Source: Colwellia sp. (GTDB taxonomy: Bacteria > Pseudomonadota > Gammaproteobacteria > Enterobacterales > Alteromonadaceae). From it: 64,000 nt of DNA. Positions 48,368-59,009 of the stretch are shown one piece after another. Each line of letters starts with the position of its first letter. The first letter of the stretch is position 1. Both the position numbers and the translations under genes were made by a program. The notes beneath the pieces were generated by a model that was not told where the DNA came from, searched no databases, and worked only from the letters and a program-made list of their open reading frames with translations. The stretch lies in assembly GCA_026196955.1 (NCBI GenBank), contig JAPHTO010000037.1, positions 1-64,000 of the forward strand, in the 5' to 3' direction.

Positions 48368-50413
48368 TTATGCCTCAATGCCTGAGTGGCGAAGTAGGGC
48401 ATCTATCTCAGGTGCACGGCCTCTAAAGGCTGCAAATAGCTCGCTTGGCTCTTCACTGCCCCCTTTTTCTAAAATATTTGTTAAGAACGACATGCCTGTT
48501 TTTGCATTGAAGATACCTTGTTGTTCAAATAAACCAAATGCATCAGCAGATAACACTTCTGCCCATTTGTAACTGTAATAACCCGCGGCATAACCGCCAC
48601 CAAAGATATGACCAAAACCATGCTGAAAACGGTTAAAATCGGGCGCTTTAACAACAGCGTATTGTTGGCGTACTTGATCTAAAGTTTGTTGAATGTGATC
48701 TTCACTGGCGTTGCTCGTGTAGTTAGCGTGCATAGTAAAGTCGAAAATACTAAACTCTAATTGACGCAACATTTGCATTGCCGATTGGAAGTTTTTCGCG
48801 GCGAGCATCTTATCTAATAACGCTTGTGGTAATGGCTCTCCGGTTTCAAAATGACCAGAAATAAAGGCTAAAGCTTCATCTTGCCAGCACCAGTTTTCTA
48901 AAAATTGGCTAGGTAGCTCAACAGCATCCCAAGGAACACCATTGATCCCTGCAACTGAGCTCGCTTCAACCTGAGTAAGCATATGGTGAATGCCGTGTCC
49001 AAATTCATGGAATAAAGTCACCACTTCATCGTGGGTAAATAGCGCAGGTTTGTCACCTACTGGGCCATTAAAATTACAAGTTAAATAAGCCACAGGGTTT
49101 TGGCTGGAGCCATCGGCCATGACATGACGACCAACGCAGTCATCCATCCAAGCACCACCGCGTTTTTTCTCACGTGCATATAAGTCTAGGTAAAAGCTGC
49201 CGCGCAAGGTGCCATTTTTTGCAAACACATCGTAGAATTTGACATCGTTATGCCAAACATCAACATCTTGGCGTTGTGTTATGGTTAAACCAAACAGGCG
49301 GTGTACAACCTCAAATAGGCCACTAACCACTTTGCTTTCAGGAAAGTACGGGCGTAGTTGCTCATCAGAAATGGCATAGCGGCTTTGTTTTAGCTTTTCA
49401 CTGTAATAGGCAAGATCCCATGCTTGTAGTTGAGTTTGAGCGTGCTCACTGGCAGCAAAATCGCTTAGCTCTTGAAAATCTTTTTCACCTTGATGTTTTG
49501 ATTTAAGCGCAAGGTTTTCTAAAAAGGCCATGACTTCGTCAGTGGTATTGGCCATTTTAGTGGCTAATGAGTGCTGGGCGTAATTATCAAAATCTAGCAA
49601 ATTAGCTAATTCGTGACGTAGCGCTAATAGCTCGTTCATGATTTCGCTATTATCAAATTCGCCAGCGTTAGGGCCTTGATCAGAGGCGCGAGTAACAAAA
49701 GCGTGGTATAACTTTTCTCTCAGCTCTCGGTTATCACAATACATCATAACGGGTAGATAGCTAGGGATGTCTAAAGTAAATAAATAGCCTTGCAGCTCTT
49801 TACTTGCTGCTAATGCTTGCGCCGCATCAAGGGCACTTTCAGGTAAACCCGCTAATTCATTTTTATCGGTAATGTTAATGGTAAAAGCATGAGTTGCATC
49901 GAGCACATTGTTACTAAAACTTGAGCTTAACTCGGATAAACGGGTAACAATTTCACCATAGCGTTTTTTATCTTCATCCTTGAGTGCTATCCCCGATAAT
50001 TTAAAATCGCGTAGGGCGTTAGTGATTACTTTTTGTTGTGCGGTAGTGAGTGAAGAAAACTCATTACTATTTTTAATGCTTTGGTAAGCCTGAAATAAAC
50101 CTTGGTGCTGACCAACAAAGGTGCCGTATTCAGATAACAACGGTAAACAAGACTCGTAAGCTTCACGTAATTCATCGGTACTCACTACAGAATTCATGTG
50201 AGAAACAGGTGAAAATAACTTTGACAATACATCATCAATGGCATCAATAGGCTCAACTAAGTTTTGCCAAGTATAGTGCTCGTTCTGGCTTAGCACGTCT
50301 GCAATAACGTCTTTACAGTCTTGGATAGCTTGTTCAACAGCGGGTTTTACATGTTCAGGTTTAATTATAGAAAAAGCAGGCAAGTCGAAGTTTTGCATTA
50401 AAGGGTTAGTCAT
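48368..50413 (-). CDS. prlC: Oligopeptidase A (M3 metallopeptidase)
   Basis: TLFHEFGHGIHHML HExxH motif; VELPSQFLENWCW. Confidence 0.96.
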   Translation of the reverse strand: MTNPLMQNFDLPAFSIIKPEHVKPAVEQAIQDCKDVIADVLSQNEHYTWQNLVEPIDAIDDVLSKLFSPVSHMNSVVSTDELREAYESCLPLLSEYGTFVGQHQGLFQAYQSIKNSNEFSSLTTAQQKVITNALRDFKLSGIALKDEDKKRYGEIVTRLSELSSSFSNNVLDATHAFTINITDKNELAGLPESALDAAQALAASKELQGYLFTLDIPSYLPVMMYCDNRELREKLYHAFVTRASDQGPNAGEFDNSEIMNELLALRHELANLLDFDNYAQHSLATKMANTTDEVMAFLENLALKSKHQGEKDFQELSDFAASEHAQTQLQAWDLAYYSEKLKQSRYAISDEQLRPYFPESKVVSGLFEVVHRLFGLTITQRQDVDVWHNDVKFYDVFAKNGTLRGSFYLDLYAREKKRGGAWMDDCVGRHVMADGSSQNPVAYLTCNFNGPVGDKPALFTHDEVVTLFHEFGHGIHHMLTQVEASSVAGINGVPWDAVELPSQFLENWCWQDEALAFISGHFETGEPLPQALLDKMLAAKNFQSAMQMLRQLEFSIFDFTMHANYTSNASEDHIQQTLDQVRQQYAVVKAPDFNRFQHGFGHIFGGGYAAGYYSYKWAEVLSADAFGLFEQQGIFNAKTGMSFLTNILEKGGSEEPSELFAAFRGRAPEIDALLRHSGIEA

Positions 50414-50590
50414 AATAAGCACAAGTCAATGAATAATAATCTAGATGTAATGGCTACAAGGGGATTATTCAAGGGAAGAGGCTCTTGCAAGTGAAAAATT
50501 TTATAGGTTAATGGGCAGCTTATTTTTAGAGCTGTTATACTTTATCAATGTTTTGTTGTAGTGAAACCCTTTCGTTAAGGTTGTAATGGT

Positions 50591-53500
50591 TTGGTACGCG
50601 TTAATTTCTGGAAAATATCGCAACTATTTGTGCTTCTTGCTTTATTTAGTCTTAAATTACAGGCTGAAGATAATAGTAGCGTTAAAAACTTATACTTAGA
50701 GCATATATCTGTTAAGGAGGGCCTTTCCCAAGGCACGGTCAACAGTGTTTTAGCCAGCCGCAGTGGTTTTATATGGCTTGCTACTGATAATGGCCTTAAT
50801 ATCTATGACGGTTACACAATAAAGCAACTGCCAGGACCAAATAATCGTTTTATTGATGAAAGTATATATTTGGTAAAACAAGACAGCCAGGGTGGCGTTT
50901 GGATAAATGTTGATGATGGCCTGTATCGATTTCAACCGAAAAACAATCAATATCAGCAAGTTTTTCAAAGTGACGAAGAGCATTATGTTGTAGATGTTGT
51001 CGAGGGAACAAACAGCAAAAATGATAATGGCTATTGGATTGCTACCGCCAAAACCATCGGCTTTTATTTGCCAGATAAAGAGCAATTTCAAAACACCTTA
51101 GACTTATCAAAAGAGTTACTCGATAAAAATATTATCTATCAAATAAAATACCATCAGCAGATATTGTATGTTGCTACGCGCATAGGAGTGTATGCCTATA
51201 ATGTCAATACAGCACAATGGCGAAAGCTTCCTAGCTTAGCAAAAATTAATACACAAGATAGTTTCAATTTAGTAGAAGCCAGCAAAAGCTATGCTTTATA
51301 TATTTGTGAACAAAATAATTTATATATAGGCACAAATGATGGTGTTTTTAGTGTCAACGTTAAGAATATGGATAAATATATTCAAGAAGAAAAACCATTA
51401 TCAAACTATAAGCAAATAGTAAATGAAGTCTCTGTTTGGCAATTCATGTATGAAGAGGAACAGCTTTATATTGCCAGTAATAAAGGTTTGCACAAAGTTG
51501 ATGTGGCGACTCAACAGGCTAGTTTTTTATTTGGTTTTAGCGACTATTTTGACAATATTTCTGATAACACCGTTAAATCCTTAGCACGAGATAATAGTGG
51601 CGTTTTTTGGTTAGGATCAGAAACTTCAGGTGTTTACTTGTGGGATCCAAGCCGCGAGTTAATTAGCAATTATCGCTATCAAAAAAATGCTAAAAATAGC
51701 TTAAGCCATAATGCAGTGTGGGCTTTACAATCCCATAGCGATGATCCGCAAAAATTTTGGGTAGGTACTAGTCAGGGATTAAACTTAGTTGATAAGGCTA
51801 AAGGCACTGTTGAACAATATATGTTGACAGAAAGTGATAAAAGCCAATTTACTGAAAATCATATTTTTAATATTTTTAACTACGGTAAAAACAGCTTATT
51901 ACTGTCAACGTCAAAAGGGATTTTTCGCTATGATACTCGCTTGAAACAGGTTACTCGATTGTCTTTTAGCGATGAAGTCGATGAAATTTTAGCTAAAGAT
52001 CACTATGCCGTGCACATGCAAGCCCAGCGTTATCTTTGGCTAGTCTATGAAGAAAAAGCTTCCTTGGTTGATTTGCAAACAGGGGAAATTGACACATTAT
52101 CTGATATTGCTTCAGTGGTACCATTAAAGAAAATTTATAGTTTTCTCGGTTTGCTTCCCAACAGTCAAACCATGCTCTTTACCACCAATGATAGCCTGTG
52201 GGGATATGACTTAGATACAAAAGCCGTTAAGCGCCTTTATCAACATCCTGACATTGTTGCTAGTCAGTGGGGCTCGTTTGATAATTGGATTATTGATAAA
52301 AATAATGTTTTTTGGTTAAGCTACCCAACTGAAGGTTTGGTAGGCTTAGCGTTACCTTCATTTAAGCCAAAATATTTTTATCACAGCAATAATTCTATTA
52401 TAGATAACAATGTTTATAGCTTAGCGACGGATAATGATGGCGATATCTGGTTTTCGACTCATAAAGGGCTATTTTTACTGGATAGCGATAATCAGCATAT
52501 TCGCCACTTTTCTATTGCTGATGGCTTGCCTGCAATGGAGTTTAATGCCAGCGCGAAACTTAAATTCAACGATGGACAATTAGCCTATGGCTCTATGGAG
52601 GGAGTCAGTGTTTTTAACCCCGTAAGATTAAAAAATAAGTATCCTGATAGCACAATACAGATTTATACCACAGGTATTGAGGTGACTTCTCGACAGTTGG
52701 ACCTACCCTTGCTGATAAACCAGCAAGAAGAGGTGCAATTACAATATGACGATGTTGGCATTCGGTTTGACTTCTCGACACTTTCCTATGCAGATACTCA
52801 AGAGGTAGAATTTGAATATAAATTGTCGGGTGAAAGTACTGTTACCTACCCAGTGACGACGGACAATAGAATTTCATTTCCAAGTTTACCTTCTGGTCAA
52901 TATATCTTATCGGTTCGTGCTATCTCTCCTGTTTCAGGAGAGTATTCGGCACCTAGACAAGTAAAGATAAGGGTAAGTTATGCACCCTGGCAGTCACCTT
53001 TAGCCTATTTTGTGTATACCTTTATTTTATTTGTTCTCTCCTTTATCTGGCTCTATAGACGAAGCTTGCAAAGACAAAGGTTAATTGCAGCCCATGAGGA
53101 TGTTAAGTATAGAGAGAACCGACTGCAATTAGCATTAGTGGGTAGTAATAGTGAAGTGTGGGATTGGCAAGCTCACGATAATTTAATGTTTGGTAAGCGC
53201 ATAGCTCAGGAATTGGACTATGTAGACTTAGCGACGTCACATAGTTTTGAGCAACACGTTGAGTTAATTCACCCCGATGATATAGAAACATTTTTATCGA
53301 GTTGGCGTACCTTTATTGAAGAGAACAACCCCGAAGAAACCTTCTCATGTACATACCGTTTAAAGCACTCGAAAGGACATTGGCTGTGGTATAAAGATTT
53401 AGGAAAAATCGTAAGTGTTGATAAACACAATAAGCCAAGCCGAATTACGGGCTCTTACACTAATATCACTAAAACGCGCGCGGAAGAAGTGCGTAGCCAA

Positions 53501-55165
53501 TATTACGGTGAAGCATTTAAGCAAACTAATGACTGGGTGCTTATTGTTAATGAAGATTTTACTCGAGTAACCGCTAATCAATCGTTGAGAGCTGTTTTTG
53601 GCTGGCTTGATGAAGATTTTGAATTCAACAGTAATTTAATGGGATTAAGTAAAAGGCGTTGGCAATTCTTTCTACAATTACTTCCTTCACTCAGTGAAGG
53701 TGAACATTGGCGTGGTGAAGAATTAGTGGTTACGGACTCAGGTGATGAGTTTCATGTGCTGGTAAATATTAATGTGGGCATGAGTCATACTACCAATAGC
53801 TTACATTACGTTTGTGTGTTTACTGATATAAGTGCACAAAAAGCAGCTGAAAAAGAGCTACGTTATTTGGCTAACTATGATCACCTAACCGATTTGCCAA
53901 ATCGCAGCTTATTATTAGAGCGCATTAAACATGCTATAGAATCGTCAAAACGTAAAAACACTTCAATTGCTTTATTCTTTATTGATTTAGATAGATTCAA
54001 GCAGGTAAATGATTCTTTGGGTCATGATTGCGGAGACCTATTATTGATTGAAGTAACCCGTCGTTTATCTGAGTTACTGCGAGTTGACGATACTGTCGCC
54101 CGTATTGGCGGTGACGAAGTTGTTGTACTGTTAGAGTCATTTCGTGGTGCTAATCAATTAGGTCAAATTGCTCAAAAAATTATTGCCTCCGTAGAGCAAC
54201 CTGTGATGTTGCAAGGAAATAAAGTCAGTATTGGTGCAAGCATAGGTATCGCTTTATATCCCGATGATGCCAGTGATTGTAATGCCTTGTTGAGGCATGC
54301 AGACGTTGCCATGTATCATGCAAAACAATTAGGCAGAAACACCTTTCAGTTCTTTACGCCACGTATGAACTTTGAAGCTAATGAGCGATTAACAAAAGAG
54401 TCTAATGTGAAATTAGCTTATAGCAATAATGAGTTTTTTAATTATTATCAGCCCATTATTGATGCTCATACAGGTAAAGCGACTGGGTTTGAGCTGTTAA
54501 TGCGTTGGCAAAGTAGTCAAGGTCTGGTTGCTCCAGCTGGCTTTATTGGCATAGCAGAAGAGTTGGGCCTGATCATCCCTATGACTGAGGCCGCACTAGA
54601 GCGAGGCTTGGTGGATCTTAAAAAATGGCATAAACAGCGTCCTGCTTTGTATTTGTCGGTTAACTTATCACCACAACATTTTGCTAAAACAAGTTTAGTT
54701 TCCTATATTGCTAATTTGTTAGAAGAACATAATTTACCTGCACGCTTGCTTAAAATAGAAGTCACAGAAAGTGCCTTGCTGTCAGAGCCTGAGCAAGCAA
54801 TAAAAACGATGCAAGCATTGTCAGAATTGGGTGTTATTTTAGCACTTGATGATTTTGGCACTGGCTTTTCTTCACTCTCTTATTTGAAACGATTACCACT
54901 TGATATTATCAAAATAGATCGTAGTTTTGTTTCAGGCATAGGTATAGAAAAAACTGATGAAGCGATTGTTGATGCCACAATCGTTTTGGCAAAACGATTG
55001 AACATGCATTGTATTGCTGAAGGTGTTGAAACAACTGAGCAACTTGAATATTTAACAAATCGAGATTGCCATTATATTCAAGGTTACTTGTATAGTAAGC
55101 CCGTGGATGAAAAAACCATTTGCGACTACTTAAGTGTTAATACAGTCGAGTTAAAAGCAACTTAG
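50591..55165 (+). CDS. Two-component-regulator-type propeller sensor with PAS, GGDEF and EAL domains
   Basis: Signal sequence; repeated propeller motifs (LASRSGFIWLATDNGLNIYDGY, DNDGDIWFSTHKGLFLLD); TM at YFVYTFILFVLSFIWLY; PAS-like region; LTDLPNRSLLLERI...ARIGGDEVVVLLE; GFELLMRW...LALDDFGTGFSSLSYLKRLPLDIIKIDRSF; TTG start. Confidence 0.93.
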   Translation: MVRVNFWKISQLFVLLALFSLKLQAEDNSSVKNLYLEHISVKEGLSQGTVNSVLASRSGFIWLATDNGLNIYDGYTIKQLPGPNNRFIDESIYLVKQDSQGGVWINVDDGLYRFQPKNNQYQQVFQSDEEHYVVDVVEGTNSKNDNGYWIATAKTIGFYLPDKEQFQNTLDLSKELLDKNIIYQIKYHQQILYVATRIGVYAYNVNTAQWRKLPSLAKINTQDSFNLVEASKSYALYICEQNNLYIGTNDGVFSVNVKNMDKYIQEEKPLSNYKQIVNEVSVWQFMYEEEQLYIASNKGLHKVDVATQQASFLFGFSDYFDNISDNTVKSLARDNSGVFWLGSETSGVYLWDPSRELISNYRYQKNAKNSLSHNAVWALQSHSDDPQKFWVGTSQGLNLVDKAKGTVEQYMLTESDKSQFTENHIFNIFNYGKNSLLLSTSKGIFRYDTRLKQVTRLSFSDEVDEILAKDHYAVHMQAQRYLWLVYEEKASLVDLQTGEIDTLSDIASVVPLKKIYSFLGLLPNSQTMLFTTNDSLWGYDLDTKAVKRLYQHPDIVASQWGSFDNWIIDKNNVFWLSYPTEGLVGLALPSFKPKYFYHSNNSIIDNNVYSLATDNDGDIWFSTHKGLFLLDSDNQHIRHFSIADGLPAMEFNASAKLKFNDGQLAYGSMEGVSVFNPVRLKNKYPDSTIQIYTTGIEVTSRQLDLPLLINQQEEVQLQYDDVGIRFDFSTLSYADTQEVEFEYKLSGESTVTYPVTTDNRISFPSLPSGQYILSVRAISPVSGEYSAPRQVKIRVSYAPWQSPLAYFVYTFILFVLSFIWLYRRSLQRQRLIAAHEDVKYRENRLQLALVGSNSEVWDWQAHDNLMFGKRIAQELDYVDLATSHSFEQHVELIHPDDIETFLSSWRTFIEENNPEETFSCTYRLKHSKGHWLWYKDLGKIVSVDKHNKPSRITGSYTNITKTRAEEVRSQYYGEAFKQTNDWVLIVNEDFTRVTANQSLRAVFGWLDEDFEFNSNLMGLSKRRWQFFLQLLPSLSEGEHWRGEELVVTDSGDEFHVLVNINVGMSHTTNSLHYVCVFTDISAQKAAEKELRYLANYDHLTDLPNRSLLLERIKHAIESSKRKNTSIALFFIDLDRFKQVNDSLGHDCGDLLLIEVTRRLSELLRVDDTVARIGGDEVVVLLESFRGANQLGQIAQKIIASVEQPVMLQGNKVSIGASIGIALYPDDASDCNALLRHADVAMYHAKQLGRNTFQFFTPRMNFEANERLTKESNVKLAYSNNEFFNYYQPIIDAHTGKATGFELLMRWQSSQGLVAPAGFIGIAEELGLIIPMTEAALERGLVDLKKWHKQRPALYLSVNLSPQHFAKTSLVSYIANLLEEHNLPARLLKIEVTESALLSEPEQAIKTMQALSELGVILALDDFGTGFSSLSYLKRLPLDIIKIDRSFVSGIGIEKTDEAIVDATIVLAKRLNMHCIAEGVETTEQLEYLTNRDCHYIQGYLYSKPVDEKTICDYLSVNTVELKAT

Positions 55166-55249
55166 TTTTTGGTAACATTAGGCAATAGGTTGAATTATTT
55201 GCTTTTGTGCCCATATCTAGCAACACAAACATACTTTTTGGAACATATT

Positions 55250-56620
55250 ATGACCCAACATTTTGATTATTTAGCCATAGGCGCTGGTAGCGGTGGTATT
55301 GCTTCAGCCAATAGAGCAGCGCGACTTGGTAAAAAAGCGGCTGTTATTGAAGCAAAAGAGCTAGGTGGCACCTGTGTGAATGTTGGTTGTGTGCCTAAAA
55401 AGGCTATGTGGTATGCGGGACAAATTAGTGATGCGCTCAAATATGCGCATGATTATGGTTTTAATTTAGGTAACTTTACTTTAGCGCATAATGGCTTTGA
55501 CTGGGATCGGTTAATAAAAAACAGAGAAGCTTATATAGAACGCATTCATGCTGCCTATCAGCGGGGTTTTGATGCCAATGATGTCACGGTTATTCGAGGC
55601 TTTGCTAAATTTGTCGATAAAAACACAGTCGAAGTCGATGGCACTATATACACTGCCGACCACATTACTATTGCCACCGGTGGTCGCCCATCTATTCCTG
55701 TGATTGAGGGCGCTGAGTTTGGTATGGACTCAGACGGATTCTTTGCTTTAACGGAGCAACCCAAATCGGTAGCTGTAATCGGCGCAGGTTATATTGCTGT
55801 GGAATTAGCCGGAGTTTTCCATGGTTTAGGTACACAAACCCATTTATTAGTTCGAAATGAAAAGCCATTACGTACCTTTGATGACATGTTAAGTAATACA
55901 CTTGTGGAGCAAATGGCGAAGCATGGCCCAACGCTTCACAATCATAGTACGCCAGAGCGTATTGAAAAATTAGCGGATGGTAACTTGGTGGTTCACCTGA
56001 CTAATGGTCAAACTGTCGGCCCGGTTGAAAAACTTGTTTGGGCTATTGGGCGAGAGCCTGCCACTGATAATATTAATCTAGATCTCGCAGGTGTGAAGCT
56101 AGACGAGCGTGGTTTTATTGTTACTGACATATACCAAAATACCAGTGTTGATGGTATTTACGCCGTTGGTGATAATACAGGTCGTGCACAACTGACACCG
56201 GTTGCTGTTGCTGCTGGTCGTCGCTTATGTGAGCGCTTATTTAATAACAAACCGGAAGAACATTTGGATTACTCTGGCATTGCCACAGTGGTCTTCAGTC
56301 ATCCTGTTATTGGTACTGTTGGTTTAACGGAAGCCGAAGCGGTCGCTGAGTATGGTGAAGATAATATTTGTGTTTACAATTCTCAGTTTACTGCCCTATA
56401 CCAAGCCATCACCGAAGATTATCGCGATCCTACCCGTATGAAACTGATTTGTGCAGGCAAAGATGAAAAAGTGGTTGGTTTACACAGTATTGGTTTTGGT
56501 AGTGATGAATTACTGCAAGGTTTTGCGGTTGCGATGAAAATGGGGGCAACTAAAGCGGATTTTGATAATACCATTGCGATTCACCCAACGTCTGCAGAAG
56601 AGTTCGTTACTATGGCTTGA
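55250..56620 (+). CDS. gor: Glutathione-disulfide reductase
   Basis: [41 protein letters not shown]-terminal [13 protein letters not shown]. Confidence 0.97.
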   Translation: MTQHFDYLAIGAGSGGIASANRAARLGKKAAVIEAKELGGTCVNVGCVPKKAMWYAGQISDALKYAHDYGFNLGNFTLAHNGFDWDRLIKNREAYIERIHAAYQRGFDANDVTVIRGFAKFVDKNTVEVDGTIYTADHITIATGGRPSIPVIEGAEFGMDSDGFFALTEQPKSVAVIGAGYIAVELAGVFHGLGTQTHLLVRNEKPLRTFDDMLSNTLVEQMAKHGPTLHNHSTPERIEKLADGNLVVHLTNGQTVGPVEKLVWAIGREPATDNINLDLAGVKLDERGFIVTDIYQNTSVDGIYAVGDNTGRAQLTPVAVAAGRRLCERLFNNKPEEHLDYSGIATVVFSHPVIGTVGLTEAEAVAEYGEDNICVYNSQFTALYQAITEDYRDPTRMKLICAGKDEKVVGLHSIGFGSDELLQGFAVAMKMGATKADFDNTIAIHPTSAEEFVTMA

Positions 56621-56628
56621 TAGTGAGT

Positions 56629-56665
56629 AATGGACTGTAAAATTTAAAGTAAACAGTCCATTTTA
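56629..56665 (+). terminator. Hairpin terminator after gor
   Basis: aatggactgt...acagtccatttta. Confidence 0.7.
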
Positions 56666-56830
56666 TCTCATTGTTTAGGCTGTTTCACCGCATTACTATT
56701 GCGTTATATATCTTTTTTTATAAAAAAGAGTATAAGTCTACGCTAAATTAATTTCATTGTAATAAAAAACAAATATGGAAAAGTTATTCTATTATTATAA
56801 TGATATTAACCTAACGCAAAAGGTAGCTCC

Positions 56831-57160
56831 ATGTTGAAACATATTATTTTGGTATTGCTCTTCGTTTATAGTAGTAATGTATATTCCCAAGAATTAAGCC
56901 TTTTTCAGTGTGCAGAAGTAAAAAAAATGGCTAACCTTGAATCAATAGCTACAAACTTTAGTATTTTGAGTCAAGGGGTTTCACGTAAAGATATTGCGCT
57001 TAATAGAGCAAGGGGTTTAGTTCGATCTCAAGTAGCCTTTAAAGCTGCAGAATTAGATTTACGCACTCAAGCTTATGCATCATCTTTGTATAACGAAAAG
57101 TGTCAGAAAAAAGTAGCCACTGAATTGGCCGTTGTAAAAAATGGAGAAGAAAAAGGTTAG
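56831..57160 (+). CDS. Hypothetical secreted protein
   Basis: 109 aa with N-terminal signal peptide MLKHIILVLLFVYSSNVYSQE. Confidence 0.6.
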   Translation: MLKHIILVLLFVYSSNVYSQELSLFQCAEVKKMANLESIATNFSILSQGVSRKDIALNRARGLVRSQVAFKAAELDLRTQAYASSLYNEKCQKKVATELAVVKNGEEKG

Positions 57161-57244
57161 TTGATATATTGTGCGTCATTTTCGTGTTAAATATTTACTG
57201 CTCTGATAGAATACTACTGCTTTTTTATCCTTAGGTTCGTTATT

Positions 57245-57616
57245 TTGAAGGTCTTCGTTTCTTATATGGTTGTTGTGCTGATTGCTTTGCAGTCGGTATT
57301 TTCGATCCTTGATACGACAACAACGCACCAATATACTCATGAGTTAGTGCATCAAGACAGTGACCATCACACTGCCAGTGAACTCGCCACTTTGGTAACC
57401 CACCTTGATAGTGAAGAAAGCAATCATTCAAATCAAAGTAAAGGCGAAAAACACCCAGATTGTCATCAAAGTCATTGTCATCATGGGCCAATGCTTTTCG
57501 TTGAGCTTGAAGCTATTCGAACCTTCGTCAAACAAAATGTTAGTCAGTCAATCTCAATGAGTAATTTTTTTATCTCATATTTTCTAACTCCTGATCTGCG
57601 CCCTCCTATCGTTTAA
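57245..57616 (+). CDS. His-rich small exported protein next to metal RND genes
   Basis: N-terminal hydrophobic segment, then many His (THQYTHELVHQDSDHHTASE...HPDCHQSHCHHGP); alternative (TTG) start likely. Confidence 0.6.
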   Translation: MKVFVSYMVVVLIALQSVFSILDTTTTHQYTHELVHQDSDHHTASELATLVTHLDSEESNHSNQSKGEKHPDCHQSHCHHGPMLFVELEAIRTFVKQNVSQSISMSNFFISYFLTPDLRPPIV

Positions 57617-57776
57617 TTTGTTTTAAATTTTCAAACTACTTACCAACTTCATCCTGATGCTGTGTTCATCGAGGATCTTAATATCGTGCCACTAAAAAAT
57701 AGCTGGCAGAGTGTTAAGCTTTTGCTGCTTGGTGAGTAGTTATTTTTATTATTTTTACAAATTTTATGAGTTAACT

Positions 57777-58994
57777 ATGAATTCTTCGATTAAAACTAAC
57801 GTGCTGATTTTAGCAATATTATTTCAATTACTTGTTAGCGGCTTTGCTAATGCCGTGAATACCGGACAATCACTCTCTTCTGACTATATAGAAGAAACGG
57901 AACAGACCTTATCGTTTAGTCAAACGCAAATGCGACTAGCCAATATTAGTATTGCAGAAATTTCTCTTCAACAAGCTTCCCAACGTCTTTATGCGCCGGG
58001 AGAAGTTAAAGCCAATGGTTATACGAGCTATTTGGTTTCATCTCGAGTGGAGTCAGTGATCTTACGCCGCCATGCCATTTTAGGTGAACATGTAGAACAA
58101 GGTCAGGCTCTTGTTTCTTTATTTAGTGAAGCGGTTGCCGAAGCGCAAGCTAATTACCGTATTGCTTATGCTGACTGGCAAAGAGCAAAAAAAGTGGATA
58201 AAACCGTGATCAGTGACAAGGAGTTACTCAATACAAAAACAGATTACATCGCCGCTTTTTCCCGGTTAAAAGCGTATGGCTTAAGCCAACAGGCTATTGA
58301 TGCTGTAGCGAGTGATAAAGATTCAACCTTGGGTGAATATACCTTAGTGGCAGAACGTGGTGGCGCTGTACTTTCTGATGATTTTCAGCAAGGACAAAGG
58401 GTGGCTGCTGGCGATACTATTATGGTGTTAAGTGATGAAACTGAACTGTGGGTAGAGGCGCGGTTAGCGGCAAATAATCAAGTGATTTTAACTGCGGGTG
58501 ATATGGCGCAAATGGTGTTTACCTCAGGAGGAAAAGAAAGGCATTTTAATGCACAGGTGATCCAGCAAGGCCACACCATAGATGTTAAAACTCGTACCCG
58601 TGTGGTTCGTTTGAAAGTTAACAATCCAGATCATAGCTTGCATTCGGGGTTATTTGTGGATGTTTACTTTGCTTTAACGCAAGAAGAGCCCGTTATGCTT
58701 GTGCCTGAAACAGCATTATTGATCGGTGAAGACGGTGATTGGTTGGTGTATTTACAACAAGCAGAAGCAGCTCATGATCATGAGAAAGACGCAGAAGATC
58801 ATGAAAACATAACGTTTGTACCACAAGAAGTAGAATTAGGCGGGGTTTATCGTATCTACTCGAGTAATGAACAAACTTGGCAAAACTGGCGAGAAGTTAA
58901 AGGCCTTGCTGTTAACAGCCATGTAGCGGTTACAGGCGCTTTTTTTATTGCTTCTCAGGCGGCCAAATCTGGCTTTGATGCCCATAATCACTAA
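57777..58994 (+). CDS. Efflux RND transporter periplasmic adaptor (CzcB-like)
   Basis: Barrel-sandwich and beta-barrel signatures (HAILGEHVEQGQALVSLFSEAVAEAQANY); His-rich AAHDHEKDAEDHEN insertion. Confidence 0.88.
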   Translation: MNSSIKTNVLILAILFQLLVSGFANAVNTGQSLSSDYIEETEQTLSFSQTQMRLANISIAEISLQQASQRLYAPGEVKANGYTSYLVSSRVESVILRRHAILGEHVEQGQALVSLFSEAVAEAQANYRIAYADWQRAKKVDKTVISDKELLNTKTDYIAAFSRLKAYGLSQQAIDAVASDKDSTLGEYTLVAERGGAVLSDDFQQGQRVAAGDTIMVLSDETELWVEARLAANNQVILTAGDMAQMVFTSGGKERHFNAQVIQQGHTIDVKTRTRVVRLKVNNPDHSLHSGLFVDVYFALTQEEPVMLVPETALLIGEDGDWLVYLQQAEAAHDHEKDAEDHENITFVPQEVELGGVYRIYSSNEQTWQNWREVKGLAVNSHVAVTGAFFIASQAAKSGFDAHNH

Positions 58995-59009
58995 TTGCTG
59001 GAGTTTATT

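Noticed and set aside
56978-56990. gtttcacgtaaag, possible third parS
   Set aside because: Only a half-site matches (TTTCACGT then AAAG instead of GAAACA); insufficient without ParB data.
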